The notes under the pieces are model-generated. The model did not search any database. It saw nothing but the letters and a program-made list of their open reading frames with translations, and had not been told where the DNA came from. Shown piece after piece: positions 5,308 to 8,152 of a stretch of 8,152 nt of DNA. How positions within the stretch are numbered: position 1 is the first letter of the stretch; the number at the start of each line of letters is the position of its first letter. The DNA is from Pirellulales bacterium (GTDB lineage Bacteria > Planctomycetota > Planctomycetia > Pirellulales > JAICIG01), in contig JAICIG010000366.1 in the NCBI GenBank assembly GCA_025924495.1, positions 1 to 8,152 of the forward strand, read 5' to 3'. The translations under genes were made by a program, and so were the position numbers.

Positions 5308-6642
5308 CTATTGCATCGGCAACTCGAGCGGAGTGCGTTTGCCGCTGCGCAACACGATGACCGGCACGCGGTCGCCGGGGCGATGATCATTGATCAGCCG
5401 CGTCATCAATTCCGATTCGCTCAGTCGTTTGTCGGAGCCGTCGAGCGATACCAGGATATCTCCCTTTTGAAAGCCCGCGTTCTTGGCTGCCGCGTGCGCG
5501 CCGTACTGGCCGACGTGTTTGATGCGCAAGGCTAGCGAGTCGTCGCTTAGCCCGGCTTGTCTCCGGTCGTCGGCGGATAATTCTTCGAGCTTCAAACCGC
5601 CCGTGGTCATCCGGCGCAAATCCCACGAGGTGGCGCGCCACGAGATATCGCTGTGGCGGCGCCAACCGGGCTCGAGCGTGAGCGGCAATGGCAGTTTCTG
5701 CCCGCCCCGAATGACTTCGGCCCGCAACTGGCCTTCGTCCGGCGCGTTGTGCAACACCCATTGCAAGTCGGCGATGGACAACAGCGGTTGTCCTTGGAGA
5801 GATACGATTTGATCGCCAACGCGAAAGCCGTCTTTTTCGGCCGACGATCCGCCAGCCACTTCGAGCACCGCGGCCATCTCCTTCGGATCCATGATCAGCC
5901 CGAGCACCGCGGGCAACGGATAAGGGAACAGGATCTTGTCGGGAATTGGTTCGGTGCGTGCTCGATAGACCAGCCGCAGCGCTTCGCCGACCTGATGGCA
6001 GTGAATACAACTGCCGACGACGTTGCCTTCGTAATCGAGCTTGGCGCCATACCGCCCTTTGAGCGAAGGGAATTCTTCGGGAACGGCGATCGGCGCCGGC
6101 GGACCGCGTTTGGCGGCGAGAGCCTCACGGACTTCAGGAAAGCGTCGATGGAGTTCCAAGGCGCCGGCGAGCGCCTTGGCAAAACCTTCGACCGACACAT
6201 CGCGATCCGACTCCGTCTCATGCGACCGAGTGCCATAGCGGCCGTAAATCGTCTGGTCCGCGTTCAGAAAGAAGGCGGCGAACGACTGGTCGTAGTCGTA
6301 TTGAAACAGCGACAGATCGAGCCCGTTGGCGTGCACGATCCGCACGCAGACGAACTGGTCGAGCAACCGCCGAACCTGCGGATCGCGGGCGACGACTCGA
6401 GCATCGAGCTGGGCGCAGGCCTCGCAGGGAATGCAGCGGATGACGACCAACAGCGGCTTGCCCGACTTCTTGGCCTCGGCAAAGCCCGCCGGCAAGTCGT
6501 TGTAAATCCAGAATCCGTCGGTCTCGACCGCCTGCCGGTCATTGCGGACCTTGCGTTCGCGCTCTTGGGCGGCCAAGCGGGCAGCCGCTTGGGTTAAAAG
6601 CAGGCCGAAAGCGACCCAGACGAGGCCATAGCTCTTGAGCAT
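5308..6642 (-). CDS. Exported thioredoxin-like / CxxCH / double PDZ protein
   Basis: The 444-residue product begins with a signal peptide (hydrophobic 4-20, with LAAQ as the likely cleavage region). A thioredoxin-like domain follows, at about 40-175, with the SGKPLLVVI strand (60-68) leading into CIPCEAC (Cys70, Cys73, Cys76) where thioredoxins have CxxC. Next comes CIHCH (212-216), a c-type heme attachment motif, so one covalent heme is possible. Two PDZ domains complete it, at about 247-322 (DGFRVGDQIVSLQGQPL) and 367-440 (NAGFQKGDILVSLDG). The linker has a Trp/Arg-rich segment (GWRRHSDISWRATSWDL, 326-342). The order matches, as I recall it, the planctomycete family named 'Trx7/PDZ domain-containing (seleno)protein'; here all positions are Cys and no in-frame TGA is used. 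It probably works in the periplasm in thiol redox chemistry or protein quality control; substrate unknown. The ATG at 6642 is preferred because GGGAG stands seven bases upstream, although the frame runs to 6804. Confidence 0.9.
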   Translation of the reverse strand: MLKSYGLVWVAFGLLLTQAAARLAAQERERKVRNDRQAVETDGFWIYNDLPAGFAEAKKSGKPLLVVIRCIPCEACAQLDARVVARDPQVRRLLDQFVCVRIVHANGLDLSLFQYDYDQSFAAFFLNADQTIYGRYGTRSHETESDRDVSVEGFAKALAGALELHRRFPEVREALAAKRGPPAPIAVPEEFPSLKGRYGAKLDYEGNVVGSCIHCHQVGEALRLVYRARTEPIPDKILFPYPLPAVLGLIMDPKEMAAVLEVAGGSSAEKDGFRVGDQIVSLQGQPLLSIADLQWVLHNAPDEGQLRAEVIRGGQKLPLPLTLEPGWRRHSDISWRATSWDLRRMTTGGLKLEELSADDRRQAGLSDDSLALRIKHVGQYGAHAAAKNAGFQKGDILVSLDGSDKRLSESELMTRLINDHRPGDRVPVIVLRSGKRTPLELPMQ

Positions 6643-6988
6643 GGCAGGACTCCCTTCAGACGCACGGCGAAACGTTGCTCGAAGCAGCGAGCGGACTTCG
6701 GTTGCAAGTACGGTGGCCGCGATTTTAGCGGAGGAAATGACACTGAACATCCGGCGACCGAAAACCGTCGACCTTTCTGCGGACCCAAGGCAAACGCGAT
6801 CCACCCGAAAAGGTTATCTTTGAAGTGAGTGACGTCCGACCTTTAATTTACCGGCCACGTCGCCTTGAACTCTGAATTTTTAAGGATTTTTGTTGCTTCT
6901 AACGACAGCCTATTGATAGAATCCGATGGGCTGGCACCGGTCTGTTCATATCTGCTTGTTCAGGGCGCAAGGAAGGGGAGAGAAACCC
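6643..6988. other. Divergent promoter region
   Basis: This 346-base stretch separates the leftward redox gene from the rightward DUF1559 gene. It becomes AT-rich at about 6840-6920, as expected for a promoter zone. No gene, RNA fold or clear operator is seen. The promoter for the leftward gene could not be placed. Confidence 0.5.
6893..6922 (+). promoter_or_regulatory. Possible sigma-70-type promoter for the DUF1559 gene
   Basis: TTGCTT at 6893-6898 and TAGAAT at 6917-6922 are separated by 18 bases and lie about 67 bases ahead of the ATG at 6989. Both boxes are imperfect matches to TTGACA and TATAAT. The call rests on position and the AT-rich surroundings only. Confidence 0.3.
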
Positions 6989-8137
6989 ATGGGTCTAAGA
7001 CGTTATATGGCTCGCTCATCAAGACATCGCGCATTCACGTTGGTTGAACTGCTTGTCGTCATCAGCATCATCGGCATGCTAATGGCTCTCTTGCTGCCCG
7101 CGGTTCAACAGGCCCGCGAAGCCGGCCGCCGTAATACATGCAACAACAACTTGCATCAGTTGGGGCTGGCACTGCAGAACTTCACGAGTTCGGGTAACGG
7201 CAAGTATCCCGGCTACCGAGAGCCGCTGACGATTACTGGCCCGAATGCGAGCTTGGCGACCTATGCAAATGGCACTTGGCCGGTAACTTGGGTGATTCCC
7301 TTGCTTCCCAACCTTGAAAGAGCTGATCTCTACCGGAACTGGCGTGCCGGCATGTTCTTTACCTCCAGCGGCACTTACGTACAGTCGGCCGACCCCACGT
7401 ATAGCGGTTACATGAGCTCGCTCGTCTGCCCGAGCGATCCTCCCGCCACAAACTATCCAGCCCCAAATGCGTATGTGGCGAACACGGGACAAATCGACGT
7501 AACATCGACTGCGACGTATCCGTGCGATCCGCGCGATAACGGCGTGTTTTTCAACCGATTCAACGACAACAACACGCTCTCAGCAAGTACGGCGAATAAC
7601 ATTAGCGCCGCTCCGATCGTGACGATGACGCAAGACTTCATTAGCGCAAACGATGGAACATCAAACACGTTGGCGCTGTCGGAAAACGCGAACCAATACA
7701 ACGACACAGGAAACAACCCGGGCACCTATGACACGATCACGGGAGCCAGCGAGTTCAATGTAGGCTTCACTTGGCATATCGCCAACACAAGCAGCGGCCC
7801 GCCGTTCCAGCCGGCTGATCCCAATACCACTTTCCCGGTTGCATACCCATTTGGAACGCTCAACTATGTAGCGCCTTCGAACGCGACTCAGCCAAGCAAT
7901 GGCTATCAGTATGCTCGGCCTTCGAGCCGCCACCCGCAAGGGGTCAATGTGCTGTTCTGCGATGGCCATTCGCGATTCCTTTCGCAAGACGTCGAGTATG
8001 GCATCTTCTGCTTGCTCATGACGCCGAACGGTCAGAACTGCAACACTCCAGGCAATGCAGCCTTAGTCACCCCATCTAGTTCGAACAACTACTTTTATCT
8101 GCGTACGACTCCGATGAAGGACGATGCGCTTAATTAA
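6989..8137 (+). CDS. DUF1559 prepilin-like secreted protein (H-x9-DG)
   Basis: The 382-residue product is a type IV pilin-like protein of the planctomycete DUF1559 family (PF07596), which has dozens of paralogues in these genomes and no settled function. The N-terminus has a basic leader, then the prepilin motif [25 protein letters not shown]: cleavage and methylation are expected between Ala15 and Phe16, with Glu20 as the conserved Glu5. The usual residue before the cut is Gly; here it is Ala. Family landmarks follow: [14 protein letters not shown] (52-65), VCPSDP (146-151), [12 protein letters not shown] (221-232) and [17 protein letters not shown] (314-330), containing the H-x9-DG signature (His315, Asp325-Gly326). 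A pseudopilin of a type II secretion-like system is the best structural analogy. The ATG at 6989 has GGGGAG eight bases upstream; the frame is open from 6926 but without such a site. The last 15 bases of the window contain no terminator. Confidence 0.95.
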   Translation: MGLRRYMARSSRHRAFTLVELLVVISIIGMLMALLLPAVQQAREAGRRNTCNNNLHQLGLALQNFTSSGNGKYPGYREPLTITGPNASLATYANGTWPVTWVIPLLPNLERADLYRNWRAGMFFTSSGTYVQSADPTYSGYMSSLVCPSDPPATNYPAPNAYVANTGQIDVTSTATYPCDPRDNGVFFNRFNDNNTLSASTANNISAAPIVTMTQDFISANDGTSNTLALSENANQYNDTGNNPGTYDTITGASEFNVGFTWHIANTSSGPPFQPADPNTTFPVAYPFGTLNYVAPSNATQPSNGYQYARPSSRHPQGVNVLFCDGHSRFLSQDVEYGIFCLLMTPNGQNCNTPGNAALVTPSSSNNYFYLRTTPMKDDALN

Positions 8138-8152
8138 GTAAAGCTTTCCAAA

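Noticed and set aside
6407..6436. Selenocysteine in the CxxCxxC cluster
   Set aside because: All three positions read as Cys codons and there is no in-frame TGA in the gene before its TAG stop.
5653..6597. Plus-strand open frame of 314 codons
   Set aside because: It is antisense to the thioredoxin/PDZ gene, whose domains account for the sequence.
1..8152. tRNA, rRNA, insertion sequence, attachment site or replication origin
   Set aside because: I read both strands for cloverleaf arms, transposase motifs, flanking duplications and iteron clusters and saw none that I could defend.

Overview
The window looks like chromosomal DNA of a planctomycete, probably a relative of Pirellula or Rhodopirellula (order inferred, not proven). 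Three things in the sequence point there. One is a DUF1559-type prepilin-like protein with an H-x9-DG tail. The second is a secreted repeat protein with the basic N-terminal motif LESLEQRTLL. The third is a palindromic repeat with AACCCGAAGCG ends that, when translated, gives the 'NPKRERG' strings common in planctomycete genomes. Most genes are GC-rich. The first gene (100-684) and the last one are visibly less so.

Layout. 100-684 (+) is an unrecognised protein with one membrane anchor and a Trp/Gly-rich, beta-looking domain. 699-1208 (-) is a small four-helix membrane protein, convergent with the first gene. 1209-1342 holds a strong hairpin of repeat type. 1343-2143 (-) is a membrane-bound sterol desaturase / fatty acid hydroxylase family protein with its histidine clusters intact. 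2320-3021 (-) is an exported or membrane-anchored peptide methionine sulfoxide reductase A. A gene-poor divergent gap of about 700 bp (3022-3719) follows, with a REP-like palindrome, a composite hairpin and an AT-rich leader. 3720-5219 (+) is a 499-residue surface protein built of four Ig-like repeats of about 100 residues plus a His/Gly tail. A perfect 15-bp hairpin separates its end from the converging gene 5308-6642 (-). That gene encodes an exported thioredoxin-like protein with a CxxCxxC cluster, a CxxCH site and two PDZ domains. A 346-bp divergent region leads to 6989-8137 (+), the DUF1559 protein.

How the genes may work together. There is no clear operon. Nearly every gene is transcribed alone, with its own Shine-Dalgarno sequence. 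The shared theme is the cell envelope: four products are predicted to be exported or anchored, and two are integral membrane proteins. MsrA and the thioredoxin/heme/PDZ protein are both thiol-redox proteins predicted to act outside the cytoplasm, so a shared role in envelope redox repair is possible but unproven.

I found no defence island, mobile element, CRISPR array, tRNA or rRNA. The items most worth following up are the anchored barrel-like protein at the left edge, the multidomain redox protein, the His-patterned repeat protein and the two palindromic repeats.
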